In this document: piece after piece, positions 22,849-35,090 of the stretch
How the letters are laid out: each line of letters begins with the position of its first letter
How positions within the stretch are numbered: the first letter of the stretch is position 1
Assembly: GCF_016808335.1 (NCBI RefSeq)
Contig: NC_053143.1
Coordinates: forward strand, 52,855,441 to 52,919,440
Reading direction: 5' to 3'
Origin: Panicum virgatum
Lineage: Eukaryota; Streptophyta; Magnoliopsida; Poales; Poaceae
DNA length: 64,000 bases
Made by a program: the position numbers and the translations under genes
Notes under the pieces: model-generated
Told to the model about the DNA's origin: nothing
The model's database searches: none
Seen by the model: only the letters and a program-made list of their open reading frames with translations

Positions 22849-23461
22849 GTCGCTCTCGCGCGCAGTTGCAAGTGGTTCCGTTGCCTTCGCAGCGGGACCC
22901 GATGGTTCCACGGTTGATCAACGGCATGGACTCGCTGGGAGTCATCGACGTCAAGTCGGAGACGGTGACTGTTGCTGCGGTGGTGGATGCATTACACTGT
23001 AACGCGCCTTCTTGGAAATTTCTGGTCTACGCGGTGGTCATCCGTTGATCAGTCTTTTCTAGTCAAATTTGTTCCGCGTCGCTGCCTTATCGGCAGTCTT
23101 TTCTTCTTTGCATTGCATTAAACGAGATCCATTGGTTTCCTTCTCCAATCCGCGAGTTGTTGGCCTGACTGAGGCGAGCCCGAGACCGCTCCTCCTCCCG
23201 ATCCCCCCAGCCTCCACACTCCCGTCCTCTCCTCCCTGCGGCGCCCGAACCCCCCAACTCTATCTAGGCTGCTCCGGGCTCCTCTCCTCCCTGTTCACAC
23301 ACACAATGACACAACACGTTATTGACACGCTGGTCTTGCTGGCTATAAGATACTAGATTGTTAGTATGAAGCTAGTAGGCTGGATACCCGGCCGTCTTCA
23401 AATCTCATTCTAATAACCTTATCTTCTTCACTACATTAGCGGTCGATCTTCTGGAGATACG
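22849..23461. other. GC-moderate flank of the TRIM and upstream region of the next gene
   Basis: 22849-23048 is open in one frame (ends VDALHCNAPSWKFLVYAVVIR) and continues the GC-rich sequence left of the TRIM; no family recognised. 23336-23350 has a TATA-like GGCTATAAGATACT, about 115 bp before the ATG at 23462. Confidence 0.35.
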
Positions 23462-23703
23462 ATGGCAGAAGCCCATAACGGGAAGGAGGAGCCGATCGTC
23501 GTCGCTGCTGCAGGCGAGGGCAATACCGAAATGGTGCTCAAAATAAATGGCGACCAAGACCAATACCAAGAAGCCTCGCAGCCGCAGCAACATGATGAAG
23601 GTGGTGGTGAAACTATGGGGCTCCATGAGCAAGCCCTGCTAGCGGTATTAGGTAATTACATAGAAAAAATAGGCCCAATCCTCAGTCTCATCGGACTTGG
23701 TAC

Positions 23704-24250
23704 CACTACTACAAAATAGGCCTTTCTTCCAGGCCATTTGTCCCGGTTACCTTTGGGCCCGGGACAAAAGGTGGCTTTTGTCCCGGGTCCAATGGATAGC
23801 CGGGCCAACGTGGGGGACAGGGGCTTTTTGTCCCGGGTGGAGCCACCAACCCGGACAAAAGGCCCCCCTTTTGTCCCGGTTGGTGGCTCCACCCGGGACA
23901 AAAAGGTCCAACCCTTTTATCCCGGGTGGTAACACCAACCGGGACAAAAGACCCCTTTTATCCCGGTTGGTGTTACCAACCCGGACAAAAGGCCTCTCCA
24001 CGTGATAGTTCAAAAGGAAGTTATTCTATACTGAGTCACATGTACTACTTAGGTGAATTGGCAAGGAAACCATGCGTTGGACAAGAGGTCTTGGGATCGA
24101 ATCCCGTGGTGTGCAAAAAAATTTTTAACGTTAGGCACCTTTTGTCCCGGTTCATCCACCCGGGACAAAAGCCTCTCGCCTTGTCCCGGTTCCAAAACCG
24201 GGACAAAAGCTAGTTTGGAACCGGGACAAAAGGCTAAATCTGTAGTAGTG
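23704..24250. mobile_element. Non-autonomous CACTA (En/Spm) element, 547 bp
   Basis: Ends CACTACTACA...TGTAGTAGTG, flanked by a perfect 3-bp duplication TAC (23701-23703 and 24251-24253). Subterminal regions hold many TTTGTCCCGG / CCGGGACAAAA words in both orientations, typical of transposase-binding arrays. A tRNA-like stretch with GGGATCGAATCCC is at 24093-24105. ORFs in it are repeat products. Confidence 0.93.
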
Positions 24251-24253
24251 TAC

Positions 24254-24944
24254 CAGTGGCGGAGCTCGCCCAAAATTCTAGCTGGGGCAGAAAGGAAAGG
24301 CAAGGAAGCTTGCCTACGGCGCGCATCGATGGTGGGTGGCGGCGCGGGAGCGCAGTGGCAGAGCACTGCGGTAGTGGGCGGCGGCGTGGCATGGCGCACA
24401 CTGGTAATGGGTGGCGGCGCGGCGGGCTAGAGCTCGAAGGCGAAGCGCTATGGCGGCGGTCAGTGCCAGTCATCGGCTCGCCGGCATCGCTGCGACCAAC
24501 CTTCCCCATCCCACCAATTCCTCCTTCAAAGCAGCCTCCCACCTGCGCTTGGGCCGGTGCCGCGCAGCTTAGGGCCGGTCGGCCGGGGCGCCTCTGGCCA
24601 GGGTGGCTCCAGCTCCACGCGCCCACGCTCCAGCGGAGGCAGCCTGAGCCTGCGGCGCGGCAGACTGCGGAAGTGCGGAGGCCGGAGATGCAGATGTGAA
24701 CGGGAGGTCGGGGGGAGCCGATGACAGGACGACGGAAGGTCGGATCATCATGGTGATTTTTCCACTTGCATGCTCTGCTCTCGTCACGTTGAGTTCAAGA
24801 CGACGGACGCTGCTGTGGCACCGCTTCATTGCTTGCCGGCTCGCCTCCATGCCGGAAGGGAGGAAGACAAGGGTCCTTGTGGCGTTGCTCCGGCGGTAGG
24901 TGGGGCAGCTGCCCCACCCGGCCGCATGGGGAGATCCGCCTCTG
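24254..24944. mobile_element. Non-autonomous hAT element, 691 bp
   Basis: Terminal inverted repeats CAGTGGCGGAGC and, from the other end, CAGAGGCGGATC. A perfect 8-bp target duplication CTTGGTAC is at 23696-23703 (left, now separated by the CACTA element) and 24945-24952 (right). The GC-rich interior (24290-24720) has open frames on both strands but no transposase; it may be captured genomic DNA. Confidence 0.9.
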
Positions 24945-25333
24945 CTTGGTACCATCGCCTCTGCCATAGGAGGGTACTTCAGCAGGAGCCCTCCTGCCCT
25001 CTTCACCTTCGCCTTTGACGAGGTAAAATCTTATTATCAGCCGATAATCACCGGCCAATACATCCGAAATATAATGAATTATATATCTTGACATATAATT
25101 TTATTTATCCATGCATAAGGATGAAAGCGATGTAAACCGCAAGGCCATACTCCTGTACCACATGTCCTTGCTTGTGTTCATCGCCGTGGGAGCGCTGGAG
25201 TTGGGGTACGGCATCTGGGTGTCGGGCAATCCCGTCCGTGCCGGCAAAGTTGCCAAGGCTAGCTATCCTCTTGTTGTCTGCCATTGCGCTTCTGGTCACA
25301 ATGAGCTTCACCGGCGCCGGGGTCACCGTCTAG

Positions 25334-25759
25334 CTAGCTCCAACTGCGCCGGTACGTATACCTAACTGTTACTGTGTGGGAGCTATAGCTGTACATATAG
25401 ATGCGGCGTGTTTGTATATATTCTCGATCTGTATGCTGTATGCAAAAATTAAAATTAAAGTAGAAAGGATCTTGAAATGTTCTAAATTTACATTATTAAT
25501 GGAAATCAATCTTAAATAAATAAAAGAACACGAAAAGGGAAGTGAATTAACGTCCGTGCATGTTGTGGTTATGTAGAACCGTACCGGAGGTATACGACTT
25601 GGCCAAAATGGAGCTACATATGTACCAATCAGCACCAGCAGCGAACTACTATATGTGTGTGCATTATATTAGTCGAACATTAATTTCTTTTGTGATCTTG
25701 TATGATCGGGCATCGTTTTATTCATTATTAATGGAGTTACTATAGGTATGTAACTCAAG
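25334..25759. other. AT-rich intergenic DNA
   Basis: Nothing recognised apart from generic A/T-rich sequence. Confidence 0.4.
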
Positions 25760-25992
25760 TTGCACTGACTGAATGAAATAGGCACAATCTCGTGCCCGTT
25801 CGTTAAAAAAAAAAGTTGCACTGACTGCACAATGTCCCACAACTGCACAAAGCTTGCCATTTCTTCCACTGTTTGCATCCTCCATAATCCTCGTGTCCAG
25901 TTGTGCTGGTGAATTTCCTCGCTTACAGTTTTATTTTTCCTCCACGCTAGCCGAAACAAAGTCTGGAAAGACATCCATAGGTGCTGGTCCAT
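25760..25992 (-). pseudogene. LINE ORF2 C-terminal fragment, minus strand
   Basis: The minus frame reads FQTLFRLAWRKNKTVSEEIH then NWTRGLWRMQTVEEMASF, which resembles the end of plant L1-type ORF2 products. It is short and has no catalytic part. Confidence 0.4.
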
Positions 25993-26021
25993 TCATCCAT
26001 GACGATTGCTGAAAGAGAGGT

Positions 26022-26799
26022 GTGCTAACACTACTGCAAGCTGGGTCTGCCATGGGCGGGCGTCGCCTGACGCTCGCGCCGGCGACCAGGCGTGCGCTGC
26101 GTCCTAGAGGGGAAGGCTTTGGTGAACCAGATAGCTCTGGCGATATCGACGACGACGACGACCAACGGAGATGCAAGCTGGGTCGTGAAGCTTTGTCTCG
26201 AGCCGTGGCATTGTCTGCAGAGGCGTTTGTACGTCCCAAGCCAATCCATGGTGTTGAGAGCAGGTTATCCAAATTTTGGGCAACCAATGACAGATTCAGA
26301 GGCTTCGGTGGAGGAGGAAATCGTTTTGGAGGAGGACAACATGTCTACACCAGAATTCATTGCAGAGGCTGCTGCTGCTGGTTTCTCGATGAAGGAACTG
26401 AAACAGGCAGAGCAGGAATTGTCTCCATCGCAGGTATGCTCTGAACCAAACAATTCACGTTCGCTTGCAGAGAAGATTGTTTCCGTGCTCGTCCAAAGGA
26501 AGTTGGAGAGTCGACCTTGGAAGGGTCCATTGCCTCCACCAAGGGTTTCTCCTCCAAGAACGTCGGGGGATGCCATAGCTTCGGCAAAGAGGATCAATGG
26601 GACCAATTCAAGGCAACGGAATGAGGTACAGGGGCGGTGTCAATGAGGTACGGCGCTCACTGTTCTGCACCCAACTTTGGGGTATCCATGAACCGGGGTC
26701 AATGGCATTCACCGATTCCGTTTTGCCTCTCGCCCGCGAATTCCGGCGAAGATGATCGGCGGGCTGAGTTGACCCAGGGCGTGGACGACGGCGGCATTC
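26022..26799 (+). pseudogene. LINE ORF1, 5' part
   Basis: GC-rich start (MGGRRLTLAPATRRALRPRG from about 26052) followed, after a frame change near 26290, by SEASVEEEIVLEEDNMSTPE and a basic, proline-rich stretch. It ends at the CATTC duplication of solo LTR B. It is assigned to ORF1 because the same locus continues with zinc knuckles beyond the LTR; the exact start is uncertain. Confidence 0.55.
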
Positions 26800-28397
26800 T
26801 GAAAGTGATCAGGTGCTCTAACTTAAGAAGAGGAGGGGGTGAATTAGGCACTCTAAAAACCTTAACCTATGGCTACAACTAGTTTTGCACAAAATATAAA
26901 CTAGATCATGCTAACTAGATGTGCAACTATGGTTCTTCTAGTGTGAAACCCTCGTCCAAAAAGAGTTTAACAACCTATAGCCAATCCTATTAAGATGCTA
27001 CTCTATGAAAATAAAGGCACAAAGATTACAATATGAAATGCGGAAACTTAAAGGAGGGATGAGAGGAAGCAAACTCTCGATACGAAGATTTATCCCGTGG
27101 TTCGGATTGCCACAAAGGCGCCCCTACATCCACGTTGTTGAAGCACTCACGAAGAGTATCGCTTCTCGGCAATCAAGTCTCTTCCGTAAACACAATCACG
27201 GTCACCTTGATCCCGCTTTCCACTAAGGAGCTTGCCCACAAAGGAGAGGGGGTCTCCATGTCCCCCGTACAAAGTTGTCGTCGCCACTCCACACCAAACC
27301 GGAGGGTCGATGACGTGCCAGCGAGCCACCAAATGCTCCAAGGGGCCGGCGCACCGAAATGCTTGTTGGTTCACTCTAGAACCAGCCACAAGGCACAACA
27401 CCTTACTCTCACACTCTCTTAAAGAGCTAATCCTAGCACGAACACTCACAAAGCTTGTGCTAAGCCTAAAGATTTGATCAATATGCTCTTGGGTTGGCTT
27501 GGAGGTGTTCTTGGATGTGTATGAGGCTTCTAGGAACTCCAGCAAGCACGAAATGGCTGGGGTGAGGCATATATATAGCCTTCCAACTTGAACTAGCTGT
27601 TAGGAGCCGGTGGCCAGTTTTCTGCGTGAGCAACGGAACTTCCGGTGCAAGGGCATCGGTTCTTCCGGTCACACTGAGCTCTGAAATAGCTGTTGGCTCC
27701 TCTGACACAGCTGCAGCAACTCCAGGGACTATCGGTTAAACCGATGCTAAGGCGTCGGTTAAAATGGTGACACTTGATCTTCATGTAGCTGTTGCACCTG
27801 ATTCTTTTCTGCTGACGTCATTGCACCGACGCTTGCTCCGATGGTGCATCGATTCTTCCGGTGCTGAAGGTTTTGCTGCTGCGTACTTGACATCGTCTCT
27901 GGACAATAGTACGTCGATTGCACCGATGCCTGTTCCTGACCCGTCGGTTAAACCGGTGCCTTAGAGCTGTCTTCACTTGATTCCATCTAGCGCCCAAACT
28001 TGCACCGATGCTTGGACGTCGGTCTATCCGGCAACCATCGGATGCACTGATGGTACAGCGTCGGTTTAACCGGTGCAGCTGATTCTGCAACCTTTTGTCC
28101 AATTTGTTGCGGCGATCATTTAGATCCTTCAAATATCTTCTATCTCTGGATTTTTGCTGTGCTTTGGCAACGCGATGGCGATTTGGACTTGTCATCTTGA
28201 TGGTGGATTGGACATAACATCTCGACGATGAATTGAACATTGTGTCTTGACGATAGTTTGGACATTTTGAATTATATCCATGGGATCTAAAAACTCCTAC
28301 AAATGTGATCTCACAAACTTGTTAGTCCTATTAATTATGTTGTCACTGAATCACCAAAATCACAAACAATGGTCTAGATTGGGCCATGTTCCTTACA
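26800..28397 (-). mobile_element. Solo LTR B (1598 bp) inside the LINE
   Basis: Plus-strand ends TGAAAGTGATCAGG and CCATGTTCCTTACA; perfect 5-bp duplication CATTC (26795-26799 and 28398-28402). Same family as LTR A with shared interior blocks (for example TTTATCCCGTGGTTCGGATT near 27091 and 11707). Palindromic CGGTT(A/C)AACCGGTGC-like words lie between 27640 and 28080. No internal retrotransposon sequence remains. Confidence 0.9.
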
Positions 28398-30652
28398 CAT
28401 TCAAGTCTGTCAGTCTCTGCCATCAATTGGTAGAGCGTTATCAGCCCCACCGCGCTTGACGTTGGGCCCTGCTGTATTGCAGCGGAAGACCAGCGATGCA
28501 GTGCATTTGGACGGCAATCCGGGTCAGACGATAATCAAGGCGAAGAAGCCTCCTGTGATATGTACAAAATTGAATTCGTTAGTACAGTCTGCGGTAGGAT
28601 ACGAAAAGGTGCAGACTGGGCCTGGAGTGTTGTTCAGGCCCACCAAAGGTCTGGCTATTTTCTCCAGAACAGGAACAAAACATTTTTGCCCTAGCATTAG
28701 GTTTCAGTCGCCTCGCCCATCGTTCTCGTTGCGCCGCTCATACGTAGACGTTGTTCGTGACGGGCGATCGGGCATGGCTGGGAGAGGTGTTGCGCTAGGG
28801 TTGAACAACTCGAGACCGAAGATGCCGGGAGCAAGGGGCGACGGGGGCGCCCAAACAAACTTCGGTGCTGCCCCAAACAACTTCAATGGCTATAACCAGG
28901 GTTTTAATCCAGGATTTGATCCCGGGTTTAACCCAGGTTACAGTGGCCATGGCGGAGGGCGCTTTGGCGGCGGTCGTGGGCGCCGAGTCTACCGCGGCGG
29001 ATACGGTGGTGGTCGTGGACGTCGGGGACGAGGATACGGTGACCGAGGGTACTACAACTACGACTACAACTATGTCAATGGAAGTTATGATGGTGGCCTC
29101 AATGGTGGCCGTGGCTGGCATACCAGCGAGGGTGCTGCTGCAACCGGGATTGGCCATTCCCATCAAGCAAGTGCGCAGCAAGGTCAGCACAAGGAAGTCA
29201 CCGTTGAAGGCCTGGCAACAGCAAAAACTGCACCGGCAACTTCAACTGATTTGGCTGCTGGATCATCAGGTACTGGTGTGGGGGCTATGCAGGAGAGTGA
29301 TAAGATGCAAATAGATGGTGAAACTGTAACAACCCAAGGGGCAATCAAGGGGAGCGGCAAGAACAAGCCACCATATTGTTTCAGGTGCCTCACAAAGGGT
29401 CATGTCATGAGTGAGTGTACCACAACGCTTTGCCGTGCTGTTTGTGATGGTGATGACCACGTCACCAAAGCATGCCCTTTATCAAAGGGGGTTAAGCCTA
29501 CAGCAATACCATGTGGTTTTGCGGTTGAGGGATTGGGTTTCTATTATATTCCTTACACAGAGAAGCAAAAAAATAAAACTGAGTCCAGAGATGCCGTTGG
29601 TGACGATCTCCGAGGGTTCTCTTACTGCGGCGCAAGTCACAGTTGAGTTGGAGCGTCTTCTACCAGGCATAAAGTGGAATTGGGTGATAGAGGAAACTGG
29701 TGACAAGTCATTTGCGACAACTTTTCCTTCTGAAGCTGAACTACAGCGTATGGTACTATGGGGCCCGGTGGTGGCGAGAGGTGCCAATGCAAAAATGGAG
29801 ATTAAAGAAAAGAAAGATACAGAGATTTGGAAATATGAAATTCCAAAAATTTGGATTCAATTCCGAGGAATCCCCAAAGAGTTCAAGGATTTTCCTATCA
29901 TATGGGCTATTGGCTCCATTTTTGGGGTCACAAGTATGGTGGATATGAAGTTTACCAAGCGCTATGGGAGGCCAAGAATGAAGGTGGCTGTGATAAACCC
30001 TGACCTCATTCCTGAGTTTGTGGATATAGTCATTGGTGATTTTGTCTACGAACTTCAGCTTCGGGTGGAGAAGGAGGGGGGTGAAAATAACCATCTGCCA
30101 ATTAACATGGATGAGCAGCCAAAAGAAGATGGAGACAAAGATAAAGAAAAGAATCCAGAAGAGGCAGGCAAAGAATTTAATGCAAAGAATGCTGGCGATG
30201 CTCACCCAAGGGACAAGGAATTAGGAAAAGAAGGGACTGCTAATGGTAAGGGTAGTGCACCAAGTGCCTTGATGGCTGCTCAAGCAACTGCCCTTTCTAG
30301 CATTGCAGATCCCAACAATGATCGTCTTACAGTGGTTTTGAATCCTACTGGAGCTGCAGACAACACTGGAGCCTGGGTGGCCGAGTCGTTTTATGGGCAG
30401 ACAGCTCATGACGGTACTTCCAAAAAAACTCCAGCAAGTAAGCAAGTTGAATTTAATTCTTTGCATACTCCCTCTCCCACACCTACGCCTATTGTTACAG
30501 CAACTCCAACTCGAAAGAGTAAAAGAAATATGATGCTAGCAGACCAAGACTCGATTGAGAGAGCATCTCAGCTTAAAGCCCGCAAGAATCTGGAGGTCTC
30601 TAATAATCAAGGTACTGAGCATGTTAATTCCTTCATTTCTTTTTTCAGATGA
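28398..30652 (+). pseudogene. LINE ORF1, main part (zinc knuckles, DUF4283-like)
   Basis: Frame 28456-29646 has an RG/GY-rich low-complexity segment (FGGGRGRRVYRGGYGGGRGR) and then two CCHC-type knuckles, CFRCLTKGHVMSEC (about 29374) and CRAVCDGDDHVTKAC (about 29431). A slip in the A-run at about 29569 moves the frame to MPLVTISEGSLTAAQVTVEL and a DUF4283-like region (WVIEETGDKSFATTFPS; IPKIWIQFRGIPKEFKDFPI). A lysine-rich tail ends near 30652. Knuckles before the DUF4283-like part is an unusual order. The protein would bind LINE RNA. Confidence 0.75.
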
Positions 30653-31007
30653 TACAGTGGTTAAGAATATTAGTGAGTTGGGGATTTCTTTAGGCTCTTC
30701 AGCATCTAGGACAAGTTTTTCTGTTAGAAACCTTAAGAACATTGAACACAGTAGGTTACAGGTTACTCCTCTTGTGAATCATTCTCTCGAAAATAAGCGA
30801 GTTTCTTCGCAAGATTCTGACGGGGACACATACGCTGAATTGAATATCCTCGCTTTGAACCATTTCTGTGGCGATGTAGTAGAGGATCGAAGTGAGGGGG
30901 AAGGCAGTGATCTTTGTGATCTACAGGCCATTCCTAGAAAGAAAAAAAAATAGTGTAAAACGAAAGAAAGGTAGCAAGAACGGTCCACAACACAAAAAGA
31001 ATATTCA

Positions 31008-33632
31008 ATGAAAGGAATTTTTTGGAATTGTAACGGGTTAGGAGACCCAAAAAATACAAGTTTATTTCTGATCTTGTTAGCGAGAAAACCTTAGATTATG
31101 TTGCCTTATCGGAAACTGGAAGGATTGCTCACAAAAATTTCTCAAGAACCTTTGTGGGGGGAAGGACTTTTTGGAGCATTGTAAAGCTCCTCTTGGTAGA
31201 TCTGGTGGCATGTTAGTGGGAGTTAATCTCCTATTGTTTGAAATTGGAGAAATTGAGGAAGGTGAGTTTTTTTGTAAAATTTAAAGTGAGAAACAAAAAG
31301 GATGGCTTCCAATGGGTGCTTGTGTCTGTGTACGGCGCAGCACAGCAGCAGTACAAAGACGCATTTCTTACAGAGCTTGTCCAGTTATGTACTAAAGAAA
31401 CCTTACCTATTCTAATAGGTGGTGACTTTAATATTATACGTGGACCGCATGAGAAGAATAATGCCAATTATAGTGACAGGTGGCCTTTCCTGTTTAATGC
31501 AATAATAGATGCCTTTAATCTAAGAGAATTGGAACTTTCAGGGCGACATTTCATGTGGGCAAATAATCTTCAAGTTCCAACATTCGAAAAGCTAGATAGA
31601 ATCTTATCTTGCACCGAATGGGAGCTGAAGTTTCCGCATACCACAGTTCAAACACTAACTAGAGAGATCTCTGACCACACTCCGTTATTCCTGAACACGG
31701 GTGAAGCGGCGTTAGTTAACAACCAATCACCATTCAAATTTGAACTAGGCTGGTTGTTGCGTGATGGTTTTTTTGATATGGTAAAAGAGATCTAGCAAAG
31801 TGTGCAATAAGGCAATACACCCTTAGAGAAGTGGCAGGCAAAAATCAGACGCTTGCGGCAATATTTGAGGGGTTGGACCAAAAATATTAGCGGTGCATCA
31901 AAAAGAAAAAAGTCACTATTGAATAAATTGGATGACTTAGATAAAAAGTCAGAAACAACACCCTTAGACGGCAACGAGCTAAATCTTAAACATGCCCTAA
32001 ACAATAGATTAGCTGAGCTTTTAAGGGAAGAGGAAGTGAAATGGTATCAAAGGCTAAAGTGAAAGACTTATTGGAGGGAGACGCGAACACAAAATACTTC
32101 CAGTTAGTGGCAAGTGGAAAACATAGGAAGACTCGTATTTTCCAATTGGAACAAGAGGAAGGTCTAATATGTGGTGATATTGAACTTAAAAAATATATCA
32201 CCAAATATTATAAAAAGATGTTTGGACCACCAGACAACAACTTTGTGTCTATGGATGAGTCGCTATGTGATGATATTCCTCAAGTTTCACCACAGGAAAA
32301 TGAGCTTCTAGTTGAAACCTTTTCTGAAACTGAGGTAAAAGAGGCTATTTTTCAAATGAAAAATAATACAGCTCCCGGTCCAGATGGTTTCCCGCCTGAG
32401 TTCTATCAAGTCTTCTGGAATGTGTTAAAAGGAGACTTAATGGCTCTGTTTGAGGAATTCCATAGGGCTCATTGCCACTTCACTCACTCAACTTTGGAAC
32501 AATTATCTTGCTACCTAAAAGTACTAATGCAAGGCAAATTCAACAATATAGACCTATCTGTTTGTTGAATGTTAGCTTCAAAATTTTCACCAAGGTAGCC
32601 ACTAACAGGATTGTGAAGGTTGCCCAAAGAATCCTTAAACCAACTCAGACAGCTTTTTTGCCTGGAAGAAACATTATGGAGGGTGCGGTCATTCTTCGTG
32701 AAACAATACATGAGCTTCACACAAAAAACAAAATGGAGTAATTTTTAAGATAGACTTTGAAAAGGCATATGACAAAGTTAAGTGGGATTTTTTACAATAA
32801 TCTCATAGAATGAAAGGATTTGACCCAAAGTGGTGCGAGTGGGTTAAATGTTTCGTAGAAGGAGGTAATGTGGGGATAAAGGTGAATGATCAAGTGGGAT
32901 CATACTTTCAAACTAAAAAGGGTCGTAGGCAGGGTAATCCACTATCTCCCATACTCTTTAATATCATTGTGGATATGTTGGCAATCTTTGTGTCTAGAGC
33001 CAAAGAGCATGGTCAAGTGAAAGGGGTTGTACCAAATTTAATTGATGGCGGGTTGTCTATCCTTCAATATGTAGATGATACATTATTTTTATAGACCATG
33101 ATAATGAACAAGCAAAGAATTTGAAACTCCTTCTTTGTGTTTTTGAACAATTATCTAGTCTTAAAATTAATTTTCATAAAAGTGAATTATTCTGCTTTGG
33201 GGATGCAAGAGACCATGAATATCAATATTCACAATTATTTGGTTGCAATATAGGTTCTTATCCCTTTTGTTATTTGGGGATACCCATGCATTTTAGAAAG
33301 TTGTCAAATAAGGATTGGAAGGCAGTAGAGGATAGAATAGAAAAAGACTAAGTGGATGGAAAGGAAAACTCCTATCCGTAGGGGGGCGTTTGGTCCTAAT
33401 TAATTCTGTGCTCTCTAGTCTACCTATGTTTATGCTCTCCTTTTTTGAGGTCACGAGAGGAGTCCTCAAAAAAATTGAATACTACTGGTCAAGATTCTTT
33501 TGGCAGAATGACGGGCATAAAAAGAAATATAGGTTGGTCAAATGGAACATTCTCCGTCAACCAAAAGAACAAGGAGGATTAGGGATACAAGATTTAGATA
33601 TACAAAACAAATGCCTCCTAAGAATAAGGTAA
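31008..33632 (+). pseudogene. LINE ORF2: endonuclease and reverse transcriptase, broken
   Basis: Starts MKGIFWNCNGLGDP, the usual ORF2 opening. The endonuclease part retains LPILIGGDFNIIRGP (about 31413) and EISDHTPLF (about 31666), the conserved GDFN and SDH motifs. Reverse transcriptase parts include NNTAPGPDGFPPEFYQ (about 32362), LLNVSFKIFTKVATNRI, GRRQGNPLSPILFN (about 32922) and the catalytic YVDDTLF (about 33070). At least six frame changes or stops are seen (for example after 31040, 31210, 31795, 32060, 32510, 32740, 33350). The C-terminal zinc region is missing. Not functional. Confidence 0.88.
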
Positions 33633-34152
33633 TGTGTTTATTTTGAAATGCTTTATTTATAACGCATATGAGTTACTATTTTATTTGGACTATTGAAAAT
33701 GTAGATTGCTAAACCATATAATTAATCTCTATTTATTGTTAGTTTAGTATTGAACTTTGTTATTTATAAAATTTAGTATTTCGTCAATGATGTAACAAGG
33801 AATGAATCCCAAGATGTACTTCAGTATATGAAATTTTCTTGATTTCATGTTTATATACAAAATTACTCATAGATTTATGCATTGTGTTATTGTAGAAATG
33901 CATAATTGTGAGAAGCTTCTAGAAAATTAGAGAGTACACATGAACCATGGTTACCATGATTCATGATGAAATATGGAATACTCTAGAAATTAAATATTTG
34001 TATGGTTAGATAAGTATGAGTAAAATTCTAAAGTTAGATATTTTGTAAAAAAAATGTATAGAAGATGAACACATGACAAAACCATATGAGCCATTGAGTC
34101 CTATAAATAGGGGTGCTTCCCTCCTCTCTTGCCATACCATGGCATAAGAGGT
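33623..34152 (+). repeat. Direct repeat copy 1 (530 bp) of a composite block
   Basis: From AATAAGGTAATGTG to GGCATAAGAGGT, repeated at 37244-37773 with about a dozen mismatches by eye. It contains a TATA-like CCTATAAATAGGGG (about 34100) near its right end, as an LTR would, but the outer ends are not TG...CA and no 5-bp duplication, primer-binding site or polypurine tract was found. Confidence 0.88.
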
Positions 34153-34269
34153 AAGGAGAGGGCACATGAGGTTATATAGGCAAGGGTCACGGTAGGGCTT
34201 ATGGAACTACAACCGTACCCGAGATCCTTGCCTATTCCTAAGCAATCAGGGTCTACACGACCGACAGGT
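34153..34269. other. Interior of the composite block, short spacer
   Basis: Nothing recognisable; lies between the left direct repeat and the reversed mobile-domain gene fragment. Confidence 0.3.
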
Positions 34270-35090
34270 CATCTTGGTTAACAAGCAAGTGAACTTGCCC
34301 ATATTACTATCCATGTACAAGCCCATGAACCTTGCTAACATACCCCGCAGTCTGATCGTCAGCCACGGGCCAAGGGTAGTGCAAAAAATATGTAAAGCCA
34401 ACTATAATCTAAATACGTCGGTTAACACATGGCCGATGCGATATGCGTCGCCCTTAGAGCAATAAAAATAAAAAGAGAAGTGTATTTTTGTTGGCATTTA
34501 TTCTGTAAAATATTATTCATCACAGCGAGATTCGGGAGTCACATGATGAGCATATGTCACAAAGCAGTCGAATTGTTTGTGTTATGATGGACGAGTTTCA
34601 GAACTACAGCTCAAGATATTGTCAGGTTTCTTACAACGATCCGAGGGCATTCTGGATCGCATTCATCGCACGCATGCGGATTTCGTCAGCTTCTTGGATC
34701 GCCTTGTTATCATCACTTGCCGAACCAGGGATCGGCTGCATGCTCTTGTGCAGTTGGTAAGCATGGCGTGCTTGTTCTTGCTTTTCTCTTTCAAGTCTGA
34801 CGATGGTTGGTTGAATCTAAGCCAAGTCATTATCTACGACATCAATCTCTTGGTTGACTTGATTGAGTGCCTGAAGGAGAGAGTCACGCTTGGATTCCAG
34901 TTCGCTCTTAGTCTTCTGGAGGGCAGATCGAGCATTATTCAGAGAGTCAATTTCGACACAGGTTGATTCAACTTGATTCTTGAAATCATCTCTTTGCTTT
35001 GAGATTTGTTCCTGCTGAGCACGGTCGGCGAGATGCTTCTGAGCCTTGAAAACTTAAGGTAGCAGAGCGGGAGGAATCCTCCCTCGACGC
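34270..35090 (-). pseudogene. 3' end of a plant-mobile-domain-type protein gene, minus strand
   Basis: Minus frame: VFKAQKHLADRAQQEQISKQ, then SALQKTKSELESKRDSLLQA, NQVNQEIDVVD, an in-frame TAG, and HKSMQPIPGSASDDNKAIQE, ending ALGSL-stop at 34631-34633. It is homologous to the coiled-coil C-terminus at 42180-42686 on the plus strand, including a shared 3'-UTR phrase (TTTTTATTGCTCTAAGGGC). The mobile domain itself is absent, so this is a 3' fragment carried inside the direct-repeat block in reverse orientation. Confidence 0.75.

Larger units (their letters stand above)
23462..25333 (+). pseudogene. Small membrane protein gene split by nested transposons
   Basis: Exon 1 starts at ATG 23462 (MAEAHNGKEEPIVVAAAGEG), runs to 23703 and, with the inserts ignored, resumes at 24953 to end FTFAFDE at 25022. 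A GT-AG intron (25023-25119) leads to exon 2 (25120-25333) with two hydrophobic segments: LLYHMSLLVFIAVGALELGY, then, after a one-base frame slip near 25259, ILLLSAIALLVTMSFTGAGV. Without the inserts the frame reads SLIGLGTIASAIGGYF without a break, which shows that the insertions hit coding sequence. The ancestral protein would be roughly 175 residues with an acidic, Q-rich N-terminus. I recognise no named family. Confidence 0.65.
26022..33632 (+). mobile_element. Decayed L1-type LINE, split by a solo LTR and 3'-truncated
   Basis: Reading across the inserted solo LTR at 26800-28397, the layout is ORF1 (about 26040-30652) then ORF2 (31008-33632), the plant L1 order. Several frame slips and stops exist in both ORFs. 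The element stops abruptly at about 33622, where an unrelated direct repeat begins, so the ORF2 C-terminus, 3' UTR and poly(A) tail are missing. Confidence 0.85.

Noticed and set aside
23697..24013. Frames encoding repeated LSRV / PGQK peptides on both strands
   Set aside because: They translate the TTTGTCCCGG repeats of the CACTA element.
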